Shown here: piece by piece, positions 21,864 through 31,937 of the stretch
Layout of the letters: each line of letters opens with the position of its first letter
Position numbering within the stretch: the first letter of the stretch is position 1
IMG/VR virus record: IMGVR_UViG_3300041405_000097
Coordinates: 1 to 45,468 of that record
DNA from: a virus
Length of the DNA stretch: 45,468 nt
Strand: one strand, 5' to 3'
Made by a program: the position numbers and the translations under genes
The notes under the pieces: generated by a model
Database searches by the model: none
Seen by the model: only the letters and a program-made list of their open reading frames with translations
Told to the model about the DNA's origin: nothing

Positions 21864-22224
21864 GGGTTCATGGGCAGATGTTGATAGCAGTCTACCTGCT
21901 ATGGATGCACTGCGCAAATGTTTTCGTGATGGCATAATGACTAACGGCGATCGTTTCTGGACGTTCGTCGTAACCTATGGTGTCTCCGGTACAACATACG
22001 GTGGTTATCGTCATGTAACGTTGGCTGAGATCGAAGAACGGAAGGCTAAGGTTATCTGGTTCGAAGGTCTTGAGGTACATTGGACTGACGTAGTACGTGA
22101 CGATCGACCTGGACGTATTGATACGCGCACTAAGTTCACCGACCTGTCTCCTGAACATCAGCAATCAGTACTGGCTAATATCCATGCCCGCACTCACAAA
22201 CATGAAGGTCCTCGATATGGCTAA
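21856..22224 (+). CDS. Hypothetical protein (122 aa)
   Basis: ATG 21856 overlaps the previous stop by eight bases. Beta-rich first half (FWTFVVTYGVSGTTYGGYRHVTLAEI) and a charged second half (WTDVVRDDRPGRIDTRTKF). The C-terminus is His-rich (HARTHKHEGPRYG). No known family. Confidence 0.7.
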   Translation: MTKGSWADVDSSLPAMDALRKCFRDGIMTNGDRFWTFVVTYGVSGTTYGGYRHVTLAEIEERKAKVIWFEGLEVHWTDVVRDDRPGRIDTRTKFTDLSPEHQQSVLANIHARTHKHEGPRYG

Positions 22225-22375
22225 GCGATTGACGAAAGGTAAGCACCGATATCTACTTGATCTGTGTCGGCATGCAACCTACCTAGAACGCTGGACTGCG
22301 GATCGAGATCGCAGAGCTAAGCAGCAAGCTTTCGAAATTCGTCAGAACCGTGCCTATATGGCAATCTACTGCTAA
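22217..22375 (+). CDS. Small basic protein with TKGK leader (52 aa)
   Basis: ATG 22217 has AAGG nine bases upstream and overlaps the previous stop by eight bases; an ATG at 22202 is possible but less well placed. It begins MAKRLTKGKHRYLLDLCRHA and is a basic helical protein. The N-terminus resembles those at 36744 (MAKISKGK), 37995 (MGRVSRGK), 38156 (MISKGK) and 38539 (MSRISKGR). Confidence 0.65.
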   Translation: MAKRLTKGKHRYLLDLCRHATYLERWTADRDRRAKQQAFEIRQNRAYMAIYC

Positions 22376-22386
22376 CAGGAATAAGC

Positions 22387-22659
22387 ATGCTACCCAACAA
22401 AATGGATGTTCTACGTAAGTCGTACGGCCCAGAGTTCATCGAACTGATGAATATGGTAAGTGCTAAGTTGATGGATGTTACCATCCCTGAAGACACCCCG
22501 TATCAGTGGGAACTCATCATTCCGGTAGATCGGGTGTTGACACCACTGGAAGGGTTCAAACTTCGTCAAGAGTTGAACGAGGCGGGTTGGGGATTCGTAC
22601 AACGCCTGAAGACCCTGACGTCCGAGGAACTGGTGATTTACATCCCGGTTAGAACTTAA
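22387..22659 (+). CDS. Hypothetical protein, paralogue of 21278 (90 aa)
   Basis: Starts MLPNKMDVLRKSYGPEFIEL with AGGAA upstream. It has the same plan as 21278: N-terminal helix, then WELIIPVDRVLTPLEGFKLRQELNEAGWG and the final strand ELVIYIPV. Last gene of the operon before a strong terminator. Function unknown. Confidence 0.7.
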   Translation: MLPNKMDVLRKSYGPEFIELMNMVSAKLMDVTIPEDTPYQWELIIPVDRVLTPLEGFKLRQELNEAGWGFVQRLKTLTSEELVIYIPVRT

Positions 22660-22662
22660 CAA

Positions 22663-22710
22663 CATAAAGCCCCTACCAATTGGTAGGGGCGATATGACTT
22701 ATTTTTTTTT
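22663..22710 (+). terminator. Strong intrinsic terminator of the 16160 operon
   Basis: CATAAA box, then a perfect 9-bp stem GCCCCTACC / GGTAGGGGC with AATT loop (22669-22690), GATATGACTTA and a run of nine T. It lies between convergent genes. Confidence 0.9.
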
Positions 22711-22714
22711 CGTG

Positions 22715-24376
22715 TTACGGACCAGAACGCTGGAATACCGGAACGGCTGTAGTTGCCAACTGAAGATCGGAGTCATACAACTCACAAACCCAGTGGATAG
22801 TCAGCGATGCACCCGGAACCAAATCGTTGTTAACGCGTAGAACAGAATTCCATTGGTTAACGTCGAACTTGTAACTGTTGTGAGCAAACTCTACGATAAA
22901 GTGAGTAGGCTCTGGAGCAAACTCCTCAGCTTCTGTATTGACCAATGGTTGAGCATCGTAGAACATACGTTGCAGCCACTGAGTCTTAGTCTGCGCAGCG
23001 TTACCAAGACGCATGTCCCAGTTGTTGGTACTCACATAATCCATATCCGCGATCAGATTGCGACCGTAGGATTCAGGTTGATCAGGACGAGGGAATACTT
23101 CCCAGCTTGCTTTAGTCTCACCAGAAGTCAGCAAAGCCAACTGGAAGGTAGTCACATACCGGAATGGTGCAAATCGACCATCTACCTTATTCAGGTTAAC
23201 CGCATAGGTCAACGTTTGAACTTCACCATACGCTCGTGGACGGTAAGCCAGTGAGTTAACACCCAGCTCAACATACGGAGTAACGTTGAAATATTGTTGA
23301 CGATCCAAGTTATACAACCAGAACTCAAGACGATAACCGGTAGCGGCATTGACCCAAGTTGGATATACAAACAGACGGCAGCTATAAGCACCATCGGCAG
23401 GGATAGTCCGTGCAACGTACTTTTCAGTAATAGCTCGATCAGCGGTTGGTACCAGAGCGTAACTGATTTCATCAGCCGCCAATTGATAACGCAACGTGAT
23501 CGGGAACTCTTGACCTTCACTGGTAGCAACGTAGTTCTCAAGACCCATGATCGTCATCGGAGCAATACCAACGTCCATACGGCTTTGCTTACCACCACGA
23601 TACTTAATCAAACCTTGCATCGGGAGTTGCTTAACCATTACGTTGAGCGGGAACTCAATAACCTTAGGATCAGAAGTCGACAAGAACGGCGTATCGATCG
23701 AGATACCTTCGATGTAACGTTTTGACTGGTCGGTCTGACGCAACACTTGAGTATTCATGACCAGCAGCTGAGCATAGCTCACCACGCCTTCTTTGTCATC
23801 GTAGGCTACCAATGTCACACGTTCGCCATCTTCAAGATCGGTAGAGGTGTTACCCACCATCGGTGCCTTAATAGTAGCTACGGATTGACCTTGGATCTCT
23901 ACGGCTTCCAAAGGAATGAAAGGACCAAGGAAATTCCCCGACGAATCGTAAAACGTTGAGATCAGATCACCAGTTTCTTTGTTGATATCGCTACCACGGA
24001 ATACCGCATAGCTTGCAACCATCGAACCATAGAAATGCAAACGCTTGTCAGGAGACAATACGTACGGCGTTACTGAAGTGTCGATAAAGCAGCGGTAGGA
24101 TTCAGAGCTATAGCCTGGACCAACGCCAACCAATACGTTCTCTTCGCCATCTGGGTCAGTATGTTTCTTAGGTTCCCATGCCTCAAGGGTTGGAACCCAT
24201 GTACCTTCTTCTACGTCCGTTACCCGTTCAAAACCCATGTCGTAATCTACGACTAGGTCATTGACGTTTGCTACCCAACGGTCAGTCTGGTTAGCCGCCA
24301 ACTTAATGTCGGATTTGAACCAAACCCGGAAACCTCGATCCGGGTTATAGAAGTTCGAGTTAGTGTAATCGGCCAT
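22715..24376 (-). CDS. phiKZ-like virion structural protein (553 aa)
   Basis: Starts MADYTNSNFYNPDRGFRVWF. Long, beta-rich, without membrane segments or Cys clusters; it contains many aromatic residues and polar turns typical of phage virion proteins. It is the last of three minus-strand genes packed with gaps of three and ten bases. In phiKZ the genes between TerL (gp25) and the sheath (gp29) are also virion proteins, which is the basis for the call. Homology to a named phiKZ gene was not tested. Confidence 0.7.
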   Translation of the reverse strand: MADYTNSNFYNPDRGFRVWFKSDIKLAANQTDRWVANVNDLVVDYDMGFERVTDVEEGTWVPTLEAWEPKKHTDPDGEENVLVGVGPGYSSESYRCFIDTSVTPYVLSPDKRLHFYGSMVASYAVFRGSDINKETGDLISTFYDSSGNFLGPFIPLEAVEIQGQSVATIKAPMVGNTSTDLEDGERVTLVAYDDKEGVVSYAQLLVMNTQVLRQTDQSKRYIEGISIDTPFLSTSDPKVIEFPLNVMVKQLPMQGLIKYRGGKQSRMDVGIAPMTIMGLENYVATSEGQEFPITLRYQLAADEISYALVPTADRAITEKYVARTIPADGAYSCRLFVYPTWVNAATGYRLEFWLYNLDRQQYFNVTPYVELGVNSLAYRPRAYGEVQTLTYAVNLNKVDGRFAPFRYVTTFQLALLTSGETKASWEVFPRPDQPESYGRNLIADMDYVSTNNWDMRLGNAAQTKTQWLQRMFYDAQPLVNTEAEEFAPEPTHFIVEFAHNSYKFDVNQWNSVLRVNNDLVPGASLTIHWVCELYDSDLQLATTAVPVFQRSGP

Positions 24377-24379
24377 CGA

Positions 24380-27031
24380 TTAAGTCCTCGTGATGTAAAT
24401 GAAAGGTGAAAGCTCCATTTCTTGACGCAACATGAGTTTCAGAATGCGACGATAATAGTCGTACTGATCATCAGTCAGGGCAACGGGAGACTCGAACCAA
24501 TGTGGATATACTTTCACATGGTTGGTATTGTATTCACGGTTGAGGATGTCGAAAGGCTTAAGCCACTCATACTGCTTCAGCTGATTCACGATATCCATGT
24601 CCGTATACCGACCATTCACGAATGGGGGTGCTAGACGACCGGCCAGAATCTCGGTGAGGATTTTCTGGGAGTAACTCGAGAATACATGGTAATGGCGAGG
24701 GATATTATCCGGGTTCGCTCTGACGCGTTTAGGGAAGTAATAACCCATAGCGTCACTAGTCCACTGGTCACGTTCGTCATCTTCTCTACGGGCCTTTAGA
24801 TCGTCTTTAAACACGGTCTTTAGGGTCACCTGCGGAGTTTGGACTTGGAACGGAGCACCATTGCGTTCATTCTGTACAGTCAGACCATTTCGGGCTTCCT
24901 CGAACACCACATCACGATAGTCTTTATAATGTCCATCGACTACGATGCGTTGCATTTTGTTCTGGTGAATGTGGTATGTAGAGTCGTTAGACAATACCCC
25001 ATATTCAACAAACCCAAACTCACTCGGTGGTAACCGCTTAAGATCAGGACCACAGAAACCAGAGCCACGAACCAGTACGGTTTGTACTCCAAGATTACTA
25101 CGGTACTCGAGGTTGTTGATGACGATCAAGTCACCATCATCAAAGAAGTCCAGCCCTTGGATCAATGCTCGGTTGTTCTGGATCAGATCAAGTTGGCCGA
25201 ATGGGATCTCCAAAGGCTTATTGACTAGTCCGGCACCCATGTCTTCCCAAGCAGCGATTTGGAATCGTAGTAGTCCAACCGTATCCAAGAAACGAATTTC
25301 TTTCAGGTAGAAGTACTCGTCTGTCCGAACATAACCCAAATATTGATTAGCCGGAATCGTCCATACCCACTTAGGGCTATAAAGGTCATCGTCAAAGAAA
25401 CCGTATTGATCACGGTCTTCAGCATCGGTGATGTCACGCCATTCGTTAGTAGGAACACCGCCCCAGACTTTAGTTACGTACACCCGGAAGTTGTAACCGT
25501 ACTTAATAGGTACTTCGGTATTACCGTAGACACCATTAAGGTTGTCAGAACCTTTACCGGCGATGCACTCAACCATCGTACACGATTGATAACGAGGGAA
25601 ATATTGACGGCCACCCGGATGGTAGTAGTAACCTAGTAATTCGCCTGCTACGTCATACTCAAACACCGTGCAATCGCGCCAGTAATAGAAAGCCAGATCA
25701 GCTCGACGAACACCAGTCATTGGATCGGGGATTACTTTAGCTGGGTTATCAGCCAGTAGCTTACCGCAACCATAATAACCATAGACCTCGGCAGCGAAGT
25801 TCTGTGCATCTACCTTACCTTGAGTATTCAACTCAGGCTCGTTAAACGTAATCGGGTAAATGAACTTAGGGTCTGCTGACATGAACCGAACATAGGCCGA
25901 TTGTTCAAGGTTTTCTGCACGCCACAATGGATTAAGTGCATCAACCCCAGTCATGTTGTTCAGAATCTGAGTAGACGTCAAACGGTACAGTTCCCAGATG
26001 CGGCTGGCATCTGCAACCAATGGTCGATCATATCCACCTTCACGGATATACATCTTCACCAACAAACCGCTGGCATCAGTCCATTCATCGTTTTCTGCTA
26101 CGAGTTGCTGCACCTTAGCCACAGGCATGCTGTAGTCTTTGTGGGTGAGCTGTCGCAACCAGATACCATCGTTATGGTGATACGTCACACCTTTAAACTG
26201 ATCTGCCGTTGTCCCCTGCTTAACCAGATGGATACTAATGTCATCATAGAAGTCGATTTTATTAGCCGTACTGTCGGTGTAATGCAGGATGTATTTACGC
26301 TGGGAGTCTAAGGTCGAATTAAATGTTTTCAGGTTACTGACCGGGAAAGTAATAACCTTTCTGATCGAGCCATCCAAGATAAAGTCGCAGTGATCACCCG
26401 GTACCGCTGTAACGATGCTAATCTCGTGTACAGGACGTCCATTGACGAAGTACATACCAACGCCACCCTTAGCAGCGATCGTGTCCATATTGCGAATCTG
26501 GAGCTGTCTGATGGCATCTTGGTTAACTGCCACGATAGACTCAGTAAAGATCCAACGTCGATTAGCTGTAGTCGAGCGTTTAGACTCGAAGTAAGCATTA
26601 TGGTAAAGGTGCAAGAAGATCTGATGGTCATCCAGCGTCGGGAATCGATCGCTAAGCTTCACAGCTACCAAAAGGTTCTCACGACTGGTAACCATCACGT
26701 AGGTTTCAGACATGCTGTAACGAATACCATTTGTTTGGTAGACGCTTGCTAATGTCAGGTGATCAGACGCCAGATCTTTCAAAGCGATCCAAGTATCTCG
26801 ACGCAGCAAACCCATACCGACGTTTGCTGGGATAACTTGACCGATCTGATAGACATGATAATAGTCACGGTTGTTGTTAGTCGGCATGAAATACCGATTC
26901 TGTTCAACAACGTAGTTGCCCCGGACGCCGTAGCGCGGGGTCAACTGCTGGAGAGCATACGTGAACTGATTATCATCAGCTGGGTTACACCAGACATTAT
27001 CAATTGCTTGACGCAAGAGATAGTTATCCAT
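24380..27031 (-). CDS. Large phiKZ-like virion structural protein (883 aa)
   Basis: Starts MDNYLLRQAIDNVWCNPADD. A large alpha/beta protein with no catalytic motif that I can see, rich in Tyr, Asp and Asn, with a central Gly/Tyr segment (EVYGYYGCGKLLADN) and a basic, helical end (RRILKLMLRQEMELSPF). Middle gene of the three-gene minus-strand block beside the divergent sheath gene. Probably part of the tail, neck or baseplate, by position only. Confidence 0.7.
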   Translation of the reverse strand: MDNYLLRQAIDNVWCNPADDNQFTYALQQLTPRYGVRGNYVVEQNRYFMPTNNNRDYYHVYQIGQVIPANVGMGLLRRDTWIALKDLASDHLTLASVYQTNGIRYSMSETYVMVTSRENLLVAVKLSDRFPTLDDHQIFLHLYHNAYFESKRSTTANRRWIFTESIVAVNQDAIRQLQIRNMDTIAAKGGVGMYFVNGRPVHEISIVTAVPGDHCDFILDGSIRKVITFPVSNLKTFNSTLDSQRKYILHYTDSTANKIDFYDDISIHLVKQGTTADQFKGVTYHHNDGIWLRQLTHKDYSMPVAKVQQLVAENDEWTDASGLLVKMYIREGGYDRPLVADASRIWELYRLTSTQILNNMTGVDALNPLWRAENLEQSAYVRFMSADPKFIYPITFNEPELNTQGKVDAQNFAAEVYGYYGCGKLLADNPAKVIPDPMTGVRRADLAFYYWRDCTVFEYDVAGELLGYYYHPGGRQYFPRYQSCTMVECIAGKGSDNLNGVYGNTEVPIKYGYNFRVYVTKVWGGVPTNEWRDITDAEDRDQYGFFDDDLYSPKWVWTIPANQYLGYVRTDEYFYLKEIRFLDTVGLLRFQIAAWEDMGAGLVNKPLEIPFGQLDLIQNNRALIQGLDFFDDGDLIVINNLEYRSNLGVQTVLVRGSGFCGPDLKRLPPSEFGFVEYGVLSNDSTYHIHQNKMQRIVVDGHYKDYRDVVFEEARNGLTVQNERNGAPFQVQTPQVTLKTVFKDDLKARREDDERDQWTSDAMGYYFPKRVRANPDNIPRHYHVFSSYSQKILTEILAGRLAPPFVNGRYTDMDIVNQLKQYEWLKPFDILNREYNTNHVKVYPHWFESPVALTDDQYDYYRRILKLMLRQEMELSPFIYITRT

Positions 27032-27041
27032 GGAAGGTCCC

Positions 27042-27983
27042 TTAGTTGAAGTTTTCGTACTGTTCGCTTACTTGACGGAATACGAGATCCGTAAAGCTTT
27101 TGAGTTCATGTGGGCGTGCCACAGTTTCAGCGCGTTGCGATAGCACAGTCTTACGATAGCTACGGTCACCCACAGCCATATAAAGCATAGCGATAAAGGT
27201 CGGTGGATGTTCCAGAGCCACACCTACGTTCTCACGGGCATTGGTACCGAACCAGCTACTCGACAACAATAGGTACACGTCTTGGAACTTAAGACGACCG
27301 GTACGTTCTTGATAAGACTTAGTAGACATCGCTTCAGCCAAATCATCTGCATTACGCAGCGGACCTACTTCCAGAATGGTGTTGATCACGAAATCTGGTG
27401 GAACGCCTGTAATCCGAGATACTACCGGGGCAAACTGCTGTCGGCTCTCTGGATTAGCATCTTGCAGTTCAGGCATGCACATTGCGTAATAGTAGTAGGC
27501 GCCAATTACGAACAAAGCCATCTGCGATTCAATCGACAGTCCGAACTTTGTAACCAACGGTCCACTTACCCAACGGCTAAACACCTTAGCTGGGATGTCG
27601 CCAAAGCGACTGAACATAGCTTCATCGCCTTTCAGAACACGACTATTCAGAGCCATGCGGATGCATTGAAAACTCCAGTCATTGTTTGCTGTCAGACGAT
27701 ATGTACCTGAACGCGGCTCATACTTGAAATATTGTCGTCCGTCGATCAGCAACTTAGGTTCATCACGAGTTCCAATATCCACAAACTGGGTGAACATAGG
27801 GATGTCTTCGTGCTCTGGCAACGGAGTAACAAAATAGCAGTTCTTGAGCAGGTAACTGGCTGGCGTCTTTACCTGAGGGAATGGCAGAGTCAGGGCAGCA
27901 CGACTAACTTCACGGTGGAGTTTATCGAGGTTGGCCTGTGGGTAAATGCTACAGATTTTCGTTTGATACGGCAGGGTATACAT
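27042..27983 (-). CDS. phiKZ-like virion or tail-assembly protein (313 aa)
   Basis: The frame extends to a TTG at 28031, but ATG 27983 has AAGGA eight bases upstream and is preferred (MYTLPYQTKICSIYPQANLD). Mostly helical in the C-terminal half (SQMALFVIGAYYYYAMCM, TFIAMLYMAVGDRSYRKTVL); these hydrophobic patches are too polar or short to be sure membrane helices. First gene of the minus-strand structural block, divergent from the sheath. Confidence 0.7.
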   Translation of the reverse strand: MYTLPYQTKICSIYPQANLDKLHREVSRAALTLPFPQVKTPASYLLKNCYFVTPLPEHEDIPMFTQFVDIGTRDEPKLLIDGRQYFKYEPRSGTYRLTANNDWSFQCIRMALNSRVLKGDEAMFSRFGDIPAKVFSRWVSGPLVTKFGLSIESQMALFVIGAYYYYAMCMPELQDANPESRQQFAPVVSRITGVPPDFVINTILEVGPLRNADDLAEAMSTKSYQERTGRLKFQDVYLLLSSSWFGTNARENVGVALEHPPTFIAMLYMAVGDRSYRKTVLSQRAETVARPHELKSFTDLVFRQVSEQYENFN

Positions 27984-28112
27984 TGCTGTGTATCCTTCTT
28001 TAGGGTGGTAAAATTTAACTAGTGACGTCAACTATGTTTAATAAATATGATTGACTGTTAGTTAACACTCATAACATCGAGTTCAAAGCTCCATACTTGG
28101 GAGAACCAAAAG
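27984..28112. promoter_or_regulatory. Divergent structural-gene control region
   Basis: 129 bases between the minus-strand virion block and the sheath gene. There is no TATATTAC. It holds TGACGTCAACT (28023-28033, a palindrome TGACGTCA plus flank, repeated at 36675-36685) and two TATG-containing stretches (ACTATGTTTAATAAATATGATTG). Late phiKZ promoters have a TATG core, so late promoters are plausible here, but the exact start sites cannot be read. Confidence 0.4.
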
Positions 28113-30209
28113 ATGGCAACTTTCACTAATGCGGTCCCGCGTGTAATTTTTAACGGGATTCGTGATCGTAGTCGTCGGGCACTTATTCGTCCTGACGAGT
28201 CCTACGCTCAACACACACCTTTGCTGCGTCTCTTCACCGAGACTGGTCCTACTGCCACCACCTACGTTGGTGATACCGATGATGGCTTTGCTGGCATCTA
28301 CGGTCAGATGTCGCTCGATCCTCGCAGCAAGTATTTCAACCAACAGGCTCTGCTTGCTTTGAACCTCTTGGGTCAAGGTAACGGTTTCTATGTAAAACGT
28401 TTGAAACCAGAAGACGCTGGTAACACCGCTCGTATCATCCTGGCCATCGATATGGTTCGTGATATGGTACCTAAGCAGGTTTCCAGCCTTAGTGGTTTCG
28501 TTTACCCTACCACCGGCACTAACGGTGTTACTGGTGGTGTAACAACTCTGGCTGATGAACTGGTAGAAGGTTTTAAAGCCCGTATCGTTCTGATCCATGA
28601 TAACGATGCAGAAGTGGGTACCCAGCGCGTTCTGCCTGGTGGTTTCCAATCGAGCATCGACGGTACACAGTCTACCATGTATCCGCTGTTCGAGCTTCCA
28701 GCTTCGTTCTTCGGTCTGCTGGGTAACCAACTGGGTATGCGTGTTTGGTGTCCGACCGCTCTGGACACTGAAGGCTACGATGAGGCTGTAACCGACAAGT
28801 TCGATACACGTCTGTTTGGCTTCCAGTTCGTTGAACTGCAAAATGGCCTGAACACCCCAACTATCATCAAGACTGTAACTGGTGCAGACTATGTTACTGT
28901 ATCCTTCGATGAAGGCGTTTGGTCTGAAGCTACCGACGGCGAACTGTCCATCGGTGAAGTACTGATTCCGTCGTATGAAGATGACGGTATTGAATCGGGT
29001 GAGACTCCACTGTTCTCTCCATTCAGCCAGTGCTACGTTTACAGCGATAACATCACTGAAGTACAGAACAAGATCTTCGACTCGGAGCTGGTGTATAACC
29101 CTGCGTTCGCCGATCGTGTTAAAGGTCCGGGTCAAATCGACTTCCTGACCATGCTGAACTTCGATGGCGATCAGTATCAGACTATCCAGTTGATGGGTGC
29201 TCTGGAAGGCGGCGTATTGCTTGGTAAGAATGCTTCGGTATTCGCAACCGGCGGTGCTGACGGTACTACTGACTTTGCTGAATACGTTAAGCAGGTTGAC
29301 TTCGAGAACACCAACTTCGGTGATCTGGAAGACCAGTATGAAGACGTTGCACGCTTCCAGTTCGGTTTCCTTTACGATACCGGTCTGCCGCTGGCGTCGA
29401 AGTACAAGATGATGCAGACTCTGGCTAAACGTCAGGACTTGCAGTGCATGTTCACTACCTTCGTAGAAACCGATGCACGCGGCTTGACCGCTGCTGACGA
29501 AGTTTCCCGTTGCATCGCTATCATGACTCGTCTGAAAGCATTCCCTGAATCCGTCCTGTACGGTACTCCAGTTGCTCGGGCGATGATTGTTCTGCAATCC
29601 GGTAAGCTGATGGGTGGCGGTTACAACAAGCGCGTTCCTGCTGTAACTGACGTGGCTATGGCTTGGGCTAAGTATGCTGGTGCTGGTAACGGTATCCTGC
29701 GTCCTGGCTTCGAAATGGACGCAAGTCCTAACAACGAAGTGTCCATGATCAAGAACCTGAACGTACCGTTCTTCAACGCACGTACCGCCAGCAACCTCTG
29801 GACCAACGGTGCTACCTACTCGACTACGTACAATAAACGTCGTCAGTATTACGCTTGCATGCGTTCTGTTTACTTGGATGATACCTCGGTATTGCTGTCC
29901 CCAGTAACCGTAAACATCTGCTGCGTGATCATGCGCTTGATCCACAAAGTGCATGCTAAGTTCACCGGTAATGCTTCGCTGACCAAGGAACAACTCGTAG
30001 AGCGTTGCGACCAAGAAATCTTGGACCAAACTCGTGACCTGTTCGGTGGTCGTGTAGATATCATTCCTCGGACTGAGATCACCAAGGTAGACGATAACAA
30101 CGGCTTCAGCTGGACTTGCACCGTGACTGTTGCGGCTAACAACCCGCGCACCACCATGGACTTCAAGCTGGAAACCATCCGTCGTGATACCGTAACTCAA
30201 GTCGCTTAA
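28113..30209 (+). CDS. Tail sheath protein, phiKZ gp29-like (698 aa)
   Basis: Forms the contractile outer tail. Starts [20 protein letters not shown] with GGGAG upstream. Size (~700 residues), N-terminal segment, Gly/Ser/Thr-rich middle, and a C-terminal domain with [40 protein letters not shown] and a final beta strand pair fit the phiKZ-family sheath. It is followed after 34 bases by the tube gene, the usual pairing. Leu, Ser codon choice is strongly biased (almost no TTA, CTA, TCA), leaving a 705-codon antisense frame, as expected of a very highly expressed gene. Confidence 0.9.
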   Translation: MATFTNAVPRVIFNGIRDRSRRALIRPDESYAQHTPLLRLFTETGPTATTYVGDTDDGFAGIYGQMSLDPRSKYFNQQALLALNLLGQGNGFYVKRLKPEDAGNTARIILAIDMVRDMVPKQVSSLSGFVYPTTGTNGVTGGVTTLADELVEGFKARIVLIHDNDAEVGTQRVLPGGFQSSIDGTQSTMYPLFELPASFFGLLGNQLGMRVWCPTALDTEGYDEAVTDKFDTRLFGFQFVELQNGLNTPTIIKTVTGADYVTVSFDEGVWSEATDGELSIGEVLIPSYEDDGIESGETPLFSPFSQCYVYSDNITEVQNKIFDSELVYNPAFADRVKGPGQIDFLTMLNFDGDQYQTIQLMGALEGGVLLGKNASVFATGGADGTTDFAEYVKQVDFENTNFGDLEDQYEDVARFQFGFLYDTGLPLASKYKMMQTLAKRQDLQCMFTTFVETDARGLTAADEVSRCIAIMTRLKAFPESVLYGTPVARAMIVLQSGKLMGGGYNKRVPAVTDVAMAWAKYAGAGNGILRPGFEMDASPNNEVSMIKNLNVPFFNARTASNLWTNGATYSTTYNKRRQYYACMRSVYLDDTSVLLSPVTVNICCVIMRLIHKVHAKFTGNASLTKEQLVERCDQEILDQTRDLFGGRVDIIPRTEITKVDDNNGFSWTCTVTVAANNPRTTMDFKLETIRRDTVTQVA

Positions 30210-30243
30210 GGCGGCTTGGGTTCCTTCACTAGAGGAATAATAG

Positions 30244-31119
30244 ATGAAACGCTATAATGACCCTATTGCACCCGTATCTAGCTACGGTGCTGGTGGTTCG
30301 AAGAACACCATCAACTTGGCTCAGGCGGGTACCGATGTATTCCGTCCTGACTTGGCCAACTTGGCCAGTAACACTCCTTACGTCAGTCGTAACGTTGTTC
30401 CTTTCCTGCTTGAAGCACCACGGTTCTTCCAGTACGCTAAGGACCCACGTCAACTGGTACGTTCCCTGAAGGCTCTGGTTGAGAACCATGTTCGGACTAT
30501 TGATGGTCTGCAACAGACTTATCAAGTAGATACCGCGGACGCCCCTTGGGGTGGTTCGGGTGAAGCTATTCAGGTAGCTACCAACGTAACTCGTGCACGT
30601 TCTAACCCATCGCTGGGCTGCTGGGAACTGCAAGGCCGTGCTATTCAGCGATTCCTTCGCTGGTGGATCACTTACGGTATCGGTGATGAGAACACCAAAG
30701 TTCCACGTATTGTGGCAGAAGGTAACGTTCCTGTCGAGAAGTATGATGCAACCTTCTACGGTGCAACTGTACTCTTCGTAGAACCGGACCCAACTTTCCA
30801 AGACGTAGTTAGTGCATACCTGTGCACCAACATGTTCCCTCTGTCTACCGGTCCATGGGAATCCCGTAAGGATGCTTCTCAGATTGGTCAGAACCTCGAT
30901 CTCTCGATTGAGTTTGCTGCCATGACCGACGTATCGGAAGGTGTTCAGATGTATGCTCGTGAGTTGTTCCAACGCATGAACATTCGTGGTATGAACCCGA
31001 ACGATCAACGTACCTGGACTGAAGGTATCGCTGCTGACGTTAACGCCGCTAACATCGGTCTGAAACAACAGCTGGAACGTTCTGCCGGTAACCGCGTAAC
31101 CTACAACGGTGCTAACTGA
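30244..31119 (+). CDS. Tail tube protein, phiKZ gp30-like (291 aa)
   Basis: Builds the inner tube through which DNA passes. Starts [20 protein letters not shown] with AGAGGAA upstream, directly behind the sheath gene. It is of the right size for the phiKZ-family tube, with hydrophobic core strands ([27 protein letters not shown]) and a helical C-terminal arm ([20 protein letters not shown]). The assignment rests mainly on position and size. Confidence 0.85.
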   Translation: MKRYNDPIAPVSSYGAGGSKNTINLAQAGTDVFRPDLANLASNTPYVSRNVVPFLLEAPRFFQYAKDPRQLVRSLKALVENHVRTIDGLQQTYQVDTADAPWGGSGEAIQVATNVTRARSNPSLGCWELQGRAIQRFLRWWITYGIGDENTKVPRIVAEGNVPVEKYDATFYGATVLFVEPDPTFQDVVSAYLCTNMFPLSTGPWESRKDASQIGQNLDLSIEFAAMTDVSEGVQMYARELFQRMNIRGMNPNDQRTWTEGIAADVNAANIGLKQQLERSAGNRVTYNGAN

Positions 31120-31124
31120 TAACC

Positions 31125-31409
31125 ATGGCCCAGTCAGGAAATAATCCTTACCCGCTACAACATTCGCAAGATAAGTTTACCGGGAAGTCTCCATCGGCTA
31201 CAACTGATGAAGCGCAGCGATATAAAGACTTGCTGGGCTTCTCAGCTGCTGGCGAAGACGTTGGGTTGTTCTATCAACTCAACCAAGTCGCCGCCGCTGA
31301 GCCGGAGGAAGTTCAAGCTTACACTAATAGTGGCAGTCGTCAATTACAGAATATCAGTAATTATGGGAACTACTCCCAACCGATTGAAGCTGGCGGTAAA
31401 TACGCGTGA
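31125..31409 (+). CDS. Hypothetical tail-operon protein (94 aa)
   Basis: Starts MAQSGNNPYPLQHSQDKFTG only five bases after the tube stop. Polar, Gln/Asn/Ser-rich, low in hydrophobics, probably partly disordered, with an Ala/Glu-rich helix (LNQVAAAEPEEVQAY). It may be a tail chaperone or minor virion protein because of its place; no direct evidence. It ends at a terminator. Confidence 0.7.
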   Translation: MAQSGNNPYPLQHSQDKFTGKSPSATTDEAQRYKDLLGFSAAGEDVGLFYQLNQVAAAEPEEVQAYTNSGSRQLQNISNYGNYSQPIEAGGKYA

Positions 31410-31413
31410 CAAC

Positions 31414-31446
31414 ATAAAGCCCCGACCGAAAGGCCGGGGTCTTATG
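31414..31446. terminator. Bidirectional terminator after the tail operon
   Basis: CATAAAG box, then CCCCGACC / GGCCGGGG with one A-C mismatch and GAAA loop (31420-31439), then TCTTATG; CATAA and TTATG can pair as an outer stem. It sits between convergent genes ending at 31409 and 31454. Confidence 0.7.
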
Positions 31447-31453
31447 CCGTGTT

Positions 31454-31879
31454 TTACAGAAGCCAGCGAGCTTCAGCAGCCATCGCTTCTGTTTCAGTAG
31501 CACCCTCTTGTATACGAGCACGTACCCGAGAGCTATGAATTTTACCACGTTGTTCTGGAGTGTATAGTGTTACGTCAGTAGTATCGGTAATTGCATCATC
31601 GTGACAAGTAGCTATGGTGTCATAGACTGGTTTACTGCGTGCCCAAAAAGAAGCTACAGTCTTACCCGTTTCACTCATCACGTAAGCATTACCGGTAATA
31701 GGGTATTCGATACATTGACGATCATCCCCTTTACCCGCAATAACTGTAACGATTGGTTCACCTTGCGCATTGTGACCGAACTCGAATGTATCGCCAGCAT
31801 CGACGAGAATCATTTTAAACCCTTTACCCACATCGGAGTCGGCTAGGTTTTCACCGGACATGATTTTGATAGAGTACAT
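31454..31879 (-). CDS. Hypothetical protein (141 aa)
   Basis: The frame is open to 31924 but ATG 31879 has AAGG upstream and is preferred (MYSIKIMSGENLADSDVGKG). N-terminal half is beta-rich (FKMILVDAGDTFEFG, EPIVTVIAGKG) with the pattern GNAYVMSETGKTVASF, which recurs in phage hypothetical proteins. The C-terminal half is helical. Second gene of a minus-strand pair with 31938. Function unknown. Confidence 0.7.
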   Translation of the reverse strand: MYSIKIMSGENLADSDVGKGFKMILVDAGDTFEFGHNAQGEPIVTVIAGKGDDRQCIEYPITGNAYVMSETGKTVASFWARSKPVYDTIATCHDDAITDTTDVTLYTPEQRGKIHSSRVRARIQEGATETEAMAAEARWLL

Positions 31880-31937
31880 CTTATTGCCTTCTAGTAGTAG
31901 TGTAGCGATAGTGCTACACATCATGTCCAGCCGAGTA

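Noticed and set aside
27984-28031. TTG start extending the 313-residue virion protein
   Set aside because: AAGGA precedes ATG 27983; the upstream part lies in the divergent control region.
28083-30200. A 705-codon open frame antisense to the sheath gene
   Set aside because: It is codon-aligned with the sheath gene and stays open because the gene hardly uses TTA, CTA or TCA; its product is Ser/Thr/Gln/His-rich without domains, and no ribosome site or promoter supports it. The same reason excludes the long frames antisense to terL (13811-14968) and to the tube (30229-31068).
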